A DNA stretch of 64,000 nucleotides, taken from the NCBI RefSeq assembly GCF_000383615.1, contig NZ_KB911599.1, forward strand, positions 104,265 to 168,264, read 5' to 3'. Shown here in pieces: positions 56,139-64,000 of the stretch (position 1 is its first letter; each line of letters opens with the position of its first letter). The stretch comes from Streptomyces canus 299MFChir4.1 (GTDB lineage Bacteria; Actinomycetota; Actinomycetes; Streptomycetales; Streptomycetaceae). The position numbers were made by a program, and so were the translations under genes. Under the pieces are notes generated by a model that ran no database searches, was not told the origin of the DNA, and saw nothing but the letters and a program-made list of their open reading frames with translations.

Positions 56139-57755
56139 TCAGCCGCGGAAGCCGAGCAGCGCGTGCAGCTCGTCGGCGCCGGGTGCCGTGGTGGCCGGCG
56201 CGGAGGTGCCGGTCAGGGCTGACGCCGTGGCCGGCTGGGCCGCCGCCGGCTTCGGGTCGGGGAGCTTCTTGCAGACCGCGTCGGCGGTGCCGTGGCCGCG
56301 GGGGACCGTGCCGTCGGTCAGGTACTTGGCGAGGTACTTGTCCAGGCAGGCGTTGCCGCTCAGCGAGATGCCGTGGTTGCCGCCGCCCTGCTCGACGACC
56401 AGGCTGGAGTGCTTGAGCAGCCGGTGGACGGTGACTCCGCCCTGGTACGGGGTGGCCGCGTCGTTCGTCGCCTGGAACAGGAGCACCGGCGGGAGCTTGG
56501 AGTTGGCGACGTTCACGGGCTTCAGCGTCTTCGTGGGCCAGAACGCGCACGGCGCGTTGTACCAGGCGTTGCTCCAGGCCATGAAGGGGGCCTTCTTGTA
56601 CACGGCCCAGTTGTCCTTCTGCCACTGCTTCCAGTCGCGAGGCCAGGAGGCGTCACGGCACTGCACGGCGGTGTAGACGCTGTAGCCGTTGTCACCGGAG
56701 GCGTCGATCGCGGCGAGGTTCTCGTACGCCTCGACCAGCGGGGCCGCGTTCTTGTCGTTCACGTACGCGGCGAACGCCTTGGCCAGGTCGGGCCAGTAGC
56801 CGTTGTAGTAGCCGCCCGGGATGAAGGTGTCCTCCAGCTCGGCCGCGCCCACCTTGCCGCCGGCCGGCGTCTTCGCCAACTGGGCCTGCATCGCGTACCA
56901 CTTGGCCTCGATCTTGGCCGGGTTCGTGCCGAGCTTGTACGTGGAGTCGTACTTGGCGATCCACGCCATCAGCGCCTTCTGGCGGCCGTCGAAGGCGTAG
57001 TCCTGCGAGATGTTGGCGTCGTACCAGACCCCGTCGGGGTCGACGATCGAGTCCAGCACCAGTCGGCGCACGTGGCCCGGGAACAGCTTGGCGTAGACCT
57101 GGCCCAGGTAGGTGCCGTACGAGTAGCCGAAGTAGTTGATCTTCTTCGCGCCGAGGGACTTACGGATCGAGTCCATGTCCTTCACGGCGTTGATCGTGTT
57201 GATGTACGGCAGCACGTCCGCGTACTTGCGGCCGCAGGCTGCGGCGAAGGACTTGGCGCGCTCCAGGTTGGCCTTCTCGATCACGGACGTGCTCGGGACG
57301 CTCGCGGGGCGGACCGGGTTGAAATAGCCCGGCTTGCAGTCGAGGGCCGGCGTGCTCTTGCCGACGCCACGCGGGTCGAAGCCGATGACGTCGTACTGGG
57401 CCGCGACCGCCTTGGGCAGGCTTGAGGCGACGAACCCGGCGAGGGTCAGCCCGCTGCCGCCGGGGCCGCCCGGGTTGACCAGGAGCGGGCCCTGGTACTT
57501 CTTCGCGGTGTGCGGCACCCGGGACAGGGCCAGGGTTATCTGGCGCCCCTTCGGGTGGGCGTAGTCCAGCGGCACCTTCACCGACCCGCACTGCAGCGTC
57601 GGGTAGTTCTCGGTGCCGCACTTCTTCCAGCTGACCTTCGCCGCCGCCAGGGCGGGGGCCGTGGTGAGGGGCGTACCGGCCTCGGCCGGGACAGCCGTGA
57701 CGGCCCCCGCCAGGACAACGGCCGCACCGCACAGCACAACAGCGCTTCTTCTCAT
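56139..57755 (-). CDS. Secreted S33 tripeptidyl aminopeptidase
   Basis: Exported alpha/beta hydrolase protease of 538 residues. Signal peptide RRSAVVLCGAAVVLAGAVTA with cleavage near AEA. The S33 family is shown by the oxyanion GGPGGSGLTLAGF, FDPRGVGKSTPALDC, nucleophile FGYSYGTYLG, acid FQATNDAATPYQGG and His GGGNHGISLSGNACLD. The C-terminal TAP-like domain with paired cysteines is typical of Streptomyces Tap/SlpD, which trims N-terminal tripeptides from secreted proteins or feeds peptide uptake. An Ala/Thr/Pro-rich tail follows residue 510. ATG at 57755. A further GGGCGC/GCGCCC hairpin lies beyond the start at 57907-57932. Confidence 0.9.
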   Translation of the reverse strand: MRRSAVVLCGAAVVLAGAVTAVPAEAGTPLTTAPALAAAKVSWKKCGTENYPTLQCGSVKVPLDYAHPKGRQITLALSRVPHTAKKYQGPLLVNPGGPGGSGLTLAGFVASSLPKAVAAQYDVIGFDPRGVGKSTPALDCKPGYFNPVRPASVPSTSVIEKANLERAKSFAAACGRKYADVLPYINTINAVKDMDSIRKSLGAKKINYFGYSYGTYLGQVYAKLFPGHVRRLVLDSIVDPDGVWYDANISQDYAFDGRQKALMAWIAKYDSTYKLGTNPAKIEAKWYAMQAQLAKTPAGGKVGAAELEDTFIPGGYYNGYWPDLAKAFAAYVNDKNAAPLVEAYENLAAIDASGDNGYSVYTAVQCRDASWPRDWKQWQKDNWAVYKKAPFMAWSNAWYNAPCAFWPTKTLKPVNVANSKLPPVLLFQATNDAATPYQGGVTVHRLLKHSSLVVEQGGGNHGISLSGNACLDKYLAKYLTDGTVPRGHGTADAVCKKLPDPKPAAAQPATASALTGTSAPATTAPGADELHALLGFRG

Positions 57756-57944
57756 AAGAGCGCATCCTGTCGAAGGAACAGTCGCATGAGAAACATCTGA
57801 GCGAAAGATTTGAATCTCCCGTGATCCCGAGGTACTTGAGCGCAGTGGTGTGACAGGCGCGCTCGGGAGCGCTGAACCGGGGGCGAACAACTTCCAGTGG
57901 TCGAGGGCGCCCGGTACCCACCGAGCGCCCCCGTCATCCTGCCC

Positions 57945-59441
57945 TCACGCAGCCGTACAGCTCACCGCCGGGACACCGCCGCCCCCAGGCGCTCCCCCGA
58001 ACCCGAAGCTCGCCGAACCGCCCACCGGGACCGTCCCGTTGTGGGAGGCGTTCGTCGCGGTCACGGTGGAGCCGGTCTGGGTGTACGAGGCGTTCCACAT
58101 GGAGGTGACCTTCTGGGAGCCCGGCCAGGTCCAGGTGACCTTCCAGGAGGAGAGGGCCGTGGACCCCGAATTGGTCACCTTCACCTCGGCGTTGAAGCCG
58201 CCGCCCCAGTCGCTGCTGACCGTGTAGGCGGCGGTGCAGGCGGCCGTGGTGCCGCCGGGGTCGCCGCTCGACGGGAAGCCCGGCGCCTTGACGCTCGCGA
58301 GGTACCCGTCCTTCACGGTGTCCACGCTCTGCCAGTCGTCCTTCAGGATCCCGCCCGTGTCACCGGAGTTGGGGTTCCAGGACCAGAAGGTCCAGTGGAA
58401 GGAGTCGGCGCCGTACGTCGAGGTCGGGCGCAGATAACTCACCAGTGCCGCCAGCCACTTCTGGTCCACGGCCGACTGGAGCGTGGTGCCGAACTCGCCC
58501 ACCCACACCGGCGCGATGTTCTGCTTGAAGATGTAGCCCCAGTACTTGTCCCAGATCCCCGGCATGTTGGCCGGGAACGACGGGTCGCTGAACCAGCTCT
58601 GCTGGGCCACGCTGGTCGCGTAGTCGTGGGCGGAGTACACGACCCGGTTCGCGACGTTCAGCTGCACCGGGTACTGGGCGACGCCCATCAGGTTGCCGCC
58701 CCACCAGCCCGAGACACCGTTGAAGGTCTGCACGCCCTCGACGAAGATCAGCAGCTCGGGATTCACGGACAGCACCGCGTTCCCGGCCCGCTGGGCGGCC
58801 AGCCGCCAGTCCGTGGCGGTGTCCCCGCAGCCCCAGCAGGCGGGATCGTGGGGTTCGTTGTGCAGATCGATGCCTACGACGGTGTCCTGGCCCTTGTAAC
58901 GCGTCGCCAGCGCCTTGAGGTTGGCGATCCACGTCGACTCCGGGACCGCGGCCGTGTACCAGAGCGCCGACTGGCCACCGGAGTCCGGGCGGTGCCGGTC
59001 GAGGATGACCTTGAGGCCGTCCTGACCGGCGTACGACACGAGCCGGTCCAGGACACCGAGGGAGTCCTTCCCCTGGAGGTCGGCGTTCTTGCCGCTGGAG
59101 AAGTCGATGCTGTTGGGGACCGTCCCCGCCTTGAAGATGTCGTCGCTGAACGGGATGCGGATCGTGTTGTAGCCCAGCGACTTCATCTGGTCGATCATGG
59201 ATTTGTAGTCGCGGGACCAGAGGCCGTGGACGACGTGGTTGCTGGTCTCGAAGCCGAACCAGTTGATCCCGGCGATCCGGACCGGCTGCCCGGAGGCGTC
59301 CAGGATCTGGCGGCCGCTGGTGTGCCAGTAACCGGCGCCGGCCGCCTCGGCGGCGTCGGCCGTCTGAAGACCAGCGGTCCCCAGCGGCAACAGGAGAGCC
59401 GCCGCCACCGCACACAGCGCTCTTCTCAAGCTGCGGAACAT
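57945..59441 (-). CDS. Secreted GH5 endoglucanase with CBM2
   Basis: Hydrolyses internal beta-1,4-glucan bonds. It has 498 residues. Signal peptide (RRALCAVAAALLLPLGTAG, cleavage after about residue 33); GH5 domain about 35-390 with VRIAGINWFGFET, RIPFSDDI, the acid/base Glu in GIDLHNEPHD and the nucleophile Glu in PVWVGEFGTTL. A short Gly/Pro linker joins a family 2 cellulose-binding module (about 400-498) with WGGGFNAEVKVTN and SWKVTWTWPGSQKVTSMWNA, bounded by cysteines. ATG 59441 with GAGGAAG upstream. A perfect CebR operator lies 42 bases upstream of the start, so the gene should be induced by cello-oligosaccharides. Confidence 0.93.
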   Translation of the reverse strand: MFRSLRRALCAVAAALLLPLGTAGLQTADAAEAAGAGYWHTSGRQILDASGQPVRIAGINWFGFETSNHVVHGLWSRDYKSMIDQMKSLGYNTIRIPFSDDIFKAGTVPNSIDFSSGKNADLQGKDSLGVLDRLVSYAGQDGLKVILDRHRPDSGGQSALWYTAAVPESTWIANLKALATRYKGQDTVVGIDLHNEPHDPACWGCGDTATDWRLAAQRAGNAVLSVNPELLIFVEGVQTFNGVSGWWGGNLMGVAQYPVQLNVANRVVYSAHDYATSVAQQSWFSDPSFPANMPGIWDKYWGYIFKQNIAPVWVGEFGTTLQSAVDQKWLAALVSYLRPTSTYGADSFHWTFWSWNPNSGDTGGILKDDWQSVDTVKDGYLASVKAPGFPSSGDPGGTTAACTAAYTVSSDWGGGFNAEVKVTNSGSTALSSWKVTWTWPGSQKVTSMWNASYTQTGSTVTATNASHNGTVPVGGSASFGFGGAPGGGGVPAVSCTAA

Positions 59442-59482
59442 GTTCGCTGCTTCCTCTCGGGAGGTGCGGGCCCGGAACAGAG

Positions 59483-59496
59483 TGGGAGCGCTCCCA
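59483..59496. promoter_or_regulatory. CebR operator TGGGAGCGCTCCCA
   Basis: Perfect 14-bp match to the palindrome bound by the cellobiose-responsive LacI-family repressor CebR in Streptomyces, placed upstream of the GH5 cellulase start. Confidence 0.88.
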
Positions 59497-59605
59497 CCGC
59501 CCTGCACCTCCCATGGAAGACAGGTCGCATGAACACGTCAAGACGCTGGACGTCACTTGTGCGGGTGAGGTCACGGGCGCAGCTTCCGGAACCTCCGTCG
59601 GGGGC

Positions 59606-60598
59606 TCAGGAGCGCCGGAACAGCCGCCGGAGTCCGAAGAGGGCGGCGACGGCTCCCAGGGCCAGGGCACCGATCTTGATGGTGCCGCTGGAGGTCCCGC
59701 CGCCGTCGCTTCCGGAGGCCGAGGAACTTCCGCTCCCCGAGGGCGACTTGGACCCGCCGTCACCGGGCGCGTCCTGCGCCTCCACCTCGCTGTCGGCGCC
59801 CTCCATGCCCAGCAGGATCTTGGTCCCGTCCGGGGAGTAGGAGACGGACTCCCCCTGGCCGAGGGGCACGCTGATCCTCCCCCGCTTCTTGATGTCGCCG
59901 CCGTTCCAGTCGTACCAGATACCGCCGAAGTACCCACGTACGACGAGCTGCCGGCCGTCCGGCGAGAAGGCGGCGTCGGTGGCCCACAGGTCGACGGCCT
60001 TGACGGGCTTGAAGACGTTCGTCCCGGAGGGGGAGAGGGTGGTCGGCCCCTCGTAGAGATGCCCGCCGTCCTCCTGCTTGTCGATGATGTAGACGCGCCC
60101 GGTCCTGGGATGGACGACCATCGACTCGGCGTCGCGCGAGCCGTCGGTGTACTTCACGACGTACTGGGTGGCCTTGACGGACTGATCCTTCAGGACCTTC
60201 GGCTCGGGCAGCTTGTAGATCCACACATAGGGCCAGGTGACCCCGTCGTTGTCGCCGATGTCCCCGACCCAGATCTGGTTGTCGGGCCCGATCGCGATGG
60301 CCTCGACGTCCCGGGGGGTGCCCACGCCGGTCAGGGTGATCCTGGCGACGGTCTTGCCGGTGGCGCTGTCGACGGCGTACAGGTACGCGCCGGTGTCCTG
60401 GTCGTTGTGGGTCCAGTAGATGCCCGGGTGCTGCCGCGAGGCGGCGAGTCCGCTGGACTCCGTGATCCGGGGGTCGCTGATGGTGAAGCCCTGATCCCCC
60501 TTCCCGTCCCCGTCGGCAGCGGAGGCGGGCTCGGCGGCGGGCAGCGCGAAGGCACCCACGAGCAGGATCCCGGCGAGCAGGGCAAAGGGTCGGCGCAT
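59606..60598 (-). CDS. Cell-surface beta-propeller-like protein with C-terminal anchor
   Basis: 330 residues. Signal peptide (RRPFALLAGILLVGAFALPA, cleavage near ASA). The mature domain of repeated beta blades has ITESSGLAASRQHPGIYWTH, NDQDTGAYLYAVDSATGK, VEAIAIGPDNQIWVGDIGDN and FSPDGRQLVVRGY, giving a six- or seven-bladed YncE/SMP30-like propeller. A Ser/Gly/Asp-rich linker and a membrane anchor GALALGAVAALFGLRRLFRRS end the protein. No LPxTG is present, so it is membrane-held and not sortase-linked. No catalytic residues are evident; a binding role is likely. The start is ATG 60598. It lies downstream of its own promoter and convergent with nothing. Confidence 0.78.
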   Translation of the reverse strand: MRRPFALLAGILLVGAFALPAAEPASAADGDGKGDQGFTISDPRITESSGLAASRQHPGIYWTHNDQDTGAYLYAVDSATGKTVARITLTGVGTPRDVEAIAIGPDNQIWVGDIGDNDGVTWPYVWIYKLPEPKVLKDQSVKATQYVVKYTDGSRDAESMVVHPRTGRVYIIDKQEDGGHLYEGPTTLSPSGTNVFKPVKAVDLWATDAAFSPDGRQLVVRGYFGGIWYDWNGGDIKKRGRISVPLGQGESVSYSPDGTKILLGMEGADSEVEAQDAPGDGGSKSPSGSGSSSASGSDGGGTSSGTIKIGALALGAVAALFGLRRLFRRS

Positions 60599-60769
60599 GC
60601 CCCAAGCGTGCCATCCCGGCGCGCGGGTGCAGGGGGCGACCCGGAGGCCGCCGGGCGACCGGGTGGCCCGGGGCCGGGAAGCTGGAAGGCCAGGGCCAAG
60701 GACGCCCCGGCAGCGCGGAGGTGAGCCTGGCTCGGACCGTCGGCGCGCGGTAGGCGTGGTCGGACTCAC

Positions 60770-61483
60770 ATGCCACCCGTCGCGCGGATGATCCATCATG
60801 AGCGGATGCTCAGATTCATGCCGGTCGGCGACTCGATGACGATCGGGAGCGCGGGCGAGCACACCTGGCGGTACCGGATGTGGCAGCACCTGCGCGACAC
60901 CTACGGCGGGCCCTTCGACCTCGTGGGCCCGCGCGAGACGCTGTACGACAAGGCGGCGGACGCCCCGACGTCGTACGCGTACGCCGATCCCGACTTCCCC
61001 AGGGCCCACCTGGCCGGCTGGGGCGAGGGCTGGCTGCACATGGCCCCGCTGATCGGTGCGGCGGTGCGCGGGCACCGGGCGGACGTGCTCCTGGTGTCGC
61101 TGGGCCTGATCGACCTGGGTTTCTACACGAACGCCGAACAGACCGCGGAGAACGTCCGCGCCTTCGTCGCCGAGGCCCGCCGGGCGAACCCCCGCATCCG
61201 GATGGCCGTCCTTCCGGTGATCCCCAACGTCCGGGCGGAGTCGGACGCGCCCTTCGCGAGGGAGGTCACCCGCTTCAACGAGCTTCTGGCCAAGGCGATC
61301 GCGGACCTGGACGAACCGCGCTCCCCCCTGCTGCCGGCGTCGCCTCCGTCGTCGTACGACATCAACCACGACACCTACGACGGCACCCATCCGAACGCGA
61401 GCGGCGAGCACAGGATCGCGGCGGCCTTCGCGGAGGCGATGCACCAGGCGTGGGACCTCGGCGGGCCCTACAAGGACGCCTGA
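60770..61483 (+). CDS. SGNH/GDSL hydrolase
   Basis: 237 residues at most. Block I is PVGDSMTIGSAGEHTWRYRM with the nucleophile Ser. The Asp-His pair is in TYDGTHPNASGEHRIAAAF. The block III position that usually reads GTND is LGLIDLGFY here, so the oxyanion Asn is replaced. It probably removes acyl or acetyl groups from carbohydrates; there is no signal peptide, so action would be inside the cell. The start is ambiguous among ATG 60770, 60788 and 60806, the last giving MLRFMPVGDSM; only the first has a GGTCGGA-like sequence before it. Confidence 0.8.
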   Translation: MPPVARMIHHERMLRFMPVGDSMTIGSAGEHTWRYRMWQHLRDTYGGPFDLVGPRETLYDKAADAPTSYAYADPDFPRAHLAGWGEGWLHMAPLIGAAVRGHRADVLLVSLGLIDLGFYTNAEQTAENVRAFVAEARRANPRIRMAVLPVIPNVRAESDAPFAREVTRFNELLAKAIADLDEPRSPLLPASPPSSYDINHDTYDGTHPNASGEHRIAAAFAEAMHQAWDLGGPYKDA

Positions 61484-61485
61484 AA

Positions 61486-61521
61486 GGGGCGGGGCACGGG
61501 AATCGGCCCGCGCCCCGCCCC
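61486..61521. terminator. Terminator between the SGNH and ABC permease genes
   Basis: GGGGCGGGGC (61486-61495) pairs with GCCCCGCCCC (61512-61521). Inside, CGGG/CCCG continues the stem around AATCGG. It begins two bases after the SGNH stop. A short CCCCGCCCCAA tandem follows to 61545. Confidence 0.75.
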
Positions 61522-61551
61522 AACCCCGCCCCAACCCCGCCCCCACGGCGG

Positions 61552-62337
61552 TCACTTCGGGTCGGCGTTGAACTTCGCGGTCGACCAGCGGTAGCCGAGC
61601 GCCGCGAGGCCGAGGCACCAGGCGACCGCGATCCAGCCGTTGTTGCCGATCTCGGTGCCGAGGAGCAGTCCGCGCAGGGTCTCGATGGCCGGGGTGAAGG
61701 GCTGGTACTCGGCGATCGGCTGGAACCAGCCCGGCATCGCGTCGACCGGCACGAAGGCGCTGGAGATGAGCGGCAGGAAGATCAGCGGCATGGCGTTGTT
61801 GCTTGCGGCCTCGGCGTTGGGGCTGATCAGGCCCATGCCGACCGCGATCCAGGTGAGCGCCGTGGCGAAGAGCACGAGCAGTCCGAAGGCCGCGAGCCAC
61901 TCCAGGGCGGTGGCGTCGGTGGAGCGGAAGCCGATGGCCACGCCGACGGCGCCGACCAGGACCACGCTGACGACCGACTGGAGCACGCTGCCGACGACGT
62001 GCCCGACGAGCACCGAGCCGCGATGGATCGCCATGGTCCGGAAGCGGGCGATGATGCCCTCGGTCATGTCGTTGGAGACGGAGACCGCGGTGCCGATCGT
62101 GGTGGAGCCGATGGTCATCAGCAGCAGGCCCGGGACGAGATACGCGATGTAGTCGGAGCGGTCGCCGCCGCCGATGCCCGCGCTCATGGTGTCGCCGAAG
62201 ATGTAGACGAAGAGCAGCAACAGCATGATCGGCGTGAGGAGCAGGTTCAGGGTGAGCGAGGGGTAGCGCCGGGCGTGCAGGAGGTTGCGGCGCAGCATCG
62301 TGGACGAGTCGCGCACAGCGAGGGAGAGGGTGCTCAT
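61552..62337 (-). CDS. ABC-2 permease, DrrB family
   Basis: 261 residues with six membrane segments (LLLTPIMLLLLFVYIFGD, YLVPGLLLMTIGSTTIGTAV, VVSVVLVGAVGVAIGF, LLVLFATALTWIAVGMGLI, LGLAALGYRW). The conserved FLPLISSAFVPVDAMPGWFQ and YQPFTPAIETLRGL motif of daunorubicin-resistance type exporters is present. N-terminal RDSSTMLRRNLLHARRYPS is the cytoplasmic coupling helix. The ATG at 62337 overlaps the ATPase stop (ATGA). With the ATPase it should export a hydrophobic compound; substrate unknown. Confidence 0.9.
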   Translation of the reverse strand: MSTLSLAVRDSSTMLRRNLLHARRYPSLTLNLLLTPIMLLLLFVYIFGDTMSAGIGGGDRSDYIAYLVPGLLLMTIGSTTIGTAVSVSNDMTEGIIARFRTMAIHRGSVLVGHVVGSVLQSVVSVVLVGAVGVAIGFRSTDATALEWLAAFGLLVLFATALTWIAVGMGLISPNAEAASNNAMPLIFLPLISSAFVPVDAMPGWFQPIAEYQPFTPAIETLRGLLLGTEIGNNGWIAVAWCLGLAALGYRWSTAKFNADPK

Positions 62338-63293
62338 CGGACGGTCTCCTTGGTCTGGTCGGTGACGTCGGCGCTGCCGCCGGTCAGGGCGAAGAACACG
62401 TCGTCGAGGTCGGGGGTGTGCACGGTCAGCTCGTCGGCCTCGATGCCGGCCGCGTCGAGCTGGTCGAGGAGGGCGCGCAGCTCGGACTGGCTGCCGCCGT
62501 TGGGGAGTTGCAGGGTGAGCGACTCGTCGTCCCGGGTGACCTCGCGCAGGGCGCGGGCGGCGCTCCGGTAGGCGTCCGGGTCGGTGAAGCGGAGCCGGAC
62601 GTGTCCGCCGGGGACCAGGCGCTTGAGCTGTTCGGCGCTGCCCTCGGCGGCGATCGTGCCGTTGTGCAGGACGGCTATGCGGTCGGCGAGTTCGTCGGCC
62701 TCCTCCAGGTACTGCGTGGTGAGGAAGACGGTGACGCCGTCGGCGACCAGTTCCCTGATGATCTGCCACATGGTGTGCCGGGAGCGGGGGTCGAGGCCGG
62801 TCGTGGGTTCGTCGAGGAAGATGATCCGGGGGTCGCCGACCAGGGTCATGGCGATGTCGAGGCGGCGCTTCATGCCGCCGGAGTAGGTGGAGGCGGGCTT
62901 CTTCGCGGCCTCGGTGAGGTCGAACCGCTCCAGCAGTTCGGCGGTGACCCGCCGTCCCTCGTTCTTGGAGAGGTGGTGCAGGTCGGCCATGAGGAGCATG
63001 TTCTCCTCACCGGTGATCAGTCCGTCGACGGCGGAGAACTGGCCGGTGACGCCGATCGAGGCCCGTACCGCCTGGGCCTCGGCGGCGAGGTCGTGGCCGC
63101 CGACCTGTGCCTGTCCGCCGTCGGCGGTGACGAGGGTGGAGAGGATCTTGACGGCCGTGGTCTTGCCGGCGCCGTTCGGCCCGAGGAGGGCGAAGATCGT
63201 GCCGGTCGGCACCTGGAGGTCGATGCCGTCGAGGACGGTCTTGTCCCCGTAGGACTTGCGCAGTCCGTTCGCCGCGATGGCCAGGACGGTCAT
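62334..63293 (-). CDS. ABC ATPase, DrrA family
   Basis: 319 residues. Walker A LLGPNGAGKTTAVKIL, Q-loop SIGVTGQFSAVDGLITGEEN, signature STYSGGMKRRLDIAM, Walker B PRIIFLDEPTTGLDPRSR and H-loop LTTQYLEEADELAD (the switch residue is Gln-Tyr here, as usual in DrrA). The C-terminal regulatory domain about 230-319 (VRLRFTDPDAYRSAARAL, HTPDLDDVFFALTG) is characteristic of DrrA drug exporters. ATG 63293 with AAGGAGC at eight bases. It lies 29 bases downstream of the DUF4097 gene, same strand. Confidence 0.92.
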   Translation of the reverse strand: MTVLAIAANGLRKSYGDKTVLDGIDLQVPTGTIFALLGPNGAGKTTAVKILSTLVTADGGQAQVGGHDLAAEAQAVRASIGVTGQFSAVDGLITGEENMLLMADLHHLSKNEGRRVTAELLERFDLTEAAKKPASTYSGGMKRRLDIAMTLVGDPRIIFLDEPTTGLDPRSRHTMWQIIRELVADGVTVFLTTQYLEEADELADRIAVLHNGTIAAEGSAEQLKRLVPGGHVRLRFTDPDAYRSAARALREVTRDDESLTLQLPNGGSQSELRALLDQLDAAGIEADELTVHTPDLDDVFFALTGGSADVTDQTKETVR

Positions 63294-63322
63294 GGTGGGT
63301 GCTCCTTGTGAAGGCCTGCGGG

Positions 63323-63991
63323 TCAGAGGCTGCGGGCGGTGATGTCGCCGTGGGTGGTGGTGGCGCGGATGGTCAGGGTGGCGTCGGAACCCTCGGTGTT
63401 CTTGAGGGAGTTGTGGACGCGGCCATAGGAGGTGCCGGCGTCCAGGGCGGCGGAGGCGGCGGTGGCGAGGGTGATGTCGCCCTTCTGTGTGGTGAGCACG
63501 AGGGTGCCGGTGAGGGCCTCGGCGATGGTGATGTCGCCGCGCTGGGTGCTGATCTCGGCGGGTCCGGTGAGGCGTCCGACGGTGATGTCGCTGTCGGTGG
63601 CGGTGAGGCGGATGCTCGCGGCCTCGTCGATCTTGACGGGGCCGTGGGCGCCTTCGAGGACGAGGTCCCCGAGGCGTCCGACGGCCCGGAACTCGGTGGC
63701 GGCCGCTGTGGCCTCGACATGTGAGCCGGTGGGGAGCTGGACGGTGATCTCGACGGATCCGGAGGGCCCGAAGTACTGGTTCTTGGCGGCCGGGGCGGTG
63801 ATCCGCAGGACTCCGTCGTCGCCGTGGGTGATGTCGATCTGCTCGGCGGCCTTGGTGTCGCGGTTCCTGGCGGGGTCGGCGGGCCGGATCTCGACGGTGG
63901 TGTCGGCGCGGTCGGCGGCGATGACCTGGACGCGGCCGGCGGGGAGGTCGATGACGGTGGTGACGGGGGCGGGGGTGTCGAACTTCTGCAT
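63323..63991 (-). CDS. DUF4097 beta-strand repeat protein
   Basis: 222 residues of the DUF4097 family, a right-handed beta-solenoid made of short strands: GRVQVIAADRADTTVEIRPA, SVEITVQLPTGSHVEATAAA, LVLEGAHGPVKIDEAASIRL, TQRGDITIAEALTGTLVLTT and THGDITARSL. There is no signal peptide, so it is cytoplasmic. It is placed just upstream of DrrAB genes, a combination common in Streptomyces and suggesting one operon. Its function is unknown; a scaffold or regulator of the exporter is possible. ATG at 63991 lies nine bases from the right edge, so its promoter is outside. Confidence 0.85.
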   Translation of the reverse strand: MQKFDTPAPVTTVIDLPAGRVQVIAADRADTTVEIRPADPARNRDTKAAEQIDITHGDDGVLRITAPAAKNQYFGPSGSVEITVQLPTGSHVEATAAATEFRAVGRLGDLVLEGAHGPVKIDEAASIRLTATDSDITVGRLTGPAEISTQRGDITIAEALTGTLVLTTQKGDITLATAASAALDAGTSYGRVHNSLKNTEGSDATLTIRATTTHGDITARSL

Positions 63992-64000
63992 CAGGTGCTC

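Noticed and set aside
60880..62571. 563-codon plus-strand frame across the SGNH and ABC permease genes
   Set aside because: It overlaps two genes with clear motifs in other frames and encodes charged low-complexity sequence only.

Overview
The window is chromosomal DNA of a Streptomyces or a very close relative. The evidence is very high GC with strong third-position GC bias, GTG starts and GGAGG-type ribosome binding sites, four-base start/stop overlaps, mycothiol-type domains, a DmdR1-type iron regulator, a CebR operator, and stretches of gene order that I recall from the Streptomyces coelicolor core chromosome (about SCO4366 to SCO4411, reversed). That comparison is from memory, not from a search. 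No rRNA, tRNA, CRISPR array or intact mobile element was seen.

Layout. (1) Positions 1-1439 hold the end of an exported flavin amine oxidase. (2) Positions 1.4-17.8 kb form a catabolic locus: an ADP-forming acyl-CoA synthetase, two enoyl-CoA/acyl-CoA oxidation sets including a long/short acyl-CoA dehydrogenase pair, an HSD17B4-like dehydrogenase, a zinc alcohol dehydrogenase, a cyclase-family hydrolase, a flavin reductase and an AMP-forming acyl-CoA ligase. Most transcription units here start next to the same palindrome, CTGAC-N5-GTCAG, so they look like one regulon. A DJ-1/AraC regulator and an MFS carrier sit inside without that palindrome. (3) Positions 17.8-24.2 kb hold an EF-hand protein, an anti-sigma antagonist, an ECF sigma factor with an unusual anti-sigma/maleylpyruvate-isomerase fusion, purU, a conserved hypothetical gene and a lipoprotein solute-binding protein. 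(4) Positions 24.2-38.4 kb hold a Pro/Gln-rich membrane protein, an NsdA-like TPR regulator, a Prim-Pol-like protein, an ABC exporter, an alpha/beta hydrolase lacking its serine, dmdR1, a SIS protein, a possible structured RNA, a GNAT, a PAS sensor, pdxH and a citrate synthase-like gene. (5) Positions 38.5-48.9 kb are a minus-strand acyclic-terpene/leucine-type (atu/liu-like) cluster: a DinB-like metal protein, AtuA, biotin-dependent carboxylase beta and alpha subunits, acyl-CoA dehydrogenase, cinnamate:CoA ligase-like enzyme, enoyl-CoA hydratase and a TetR regulator. A decayed TnpB tail lies within it. (6) Positions 49-56 kb hold a methyltransferase, an EamA carrier, a GNAT, a giant FAD/Fe-S oxidase and serC. 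(7) Positions 56-64 kb are secreted functions (S33 tripeptidyl aminopeptidase, CebR-controlled GH5-CBM2 cellulase, an anchored beta-propeller-like protein, an SGNH hydrolase) followed by a DrrAB-type exporter and a DUF4097 protein.

How the parts work together. Regions 2 and 5 are two independent acyl-CoA catabolic systems, each with its own CoA ligase, dehydrogenase and hydratase and apparently its own operator (CTGAC-N5-GTCAG versus GCAAGC-N2-GCTTGC). Between them lies largely housekeeping and regulatory core. Six copies of a GGGGCGCGGGGAACTGCGCG hairpin element decorate gene ends across the window. A different palindromic repeat is inserted in frame in the FAD/Fe-S oxidase gene.
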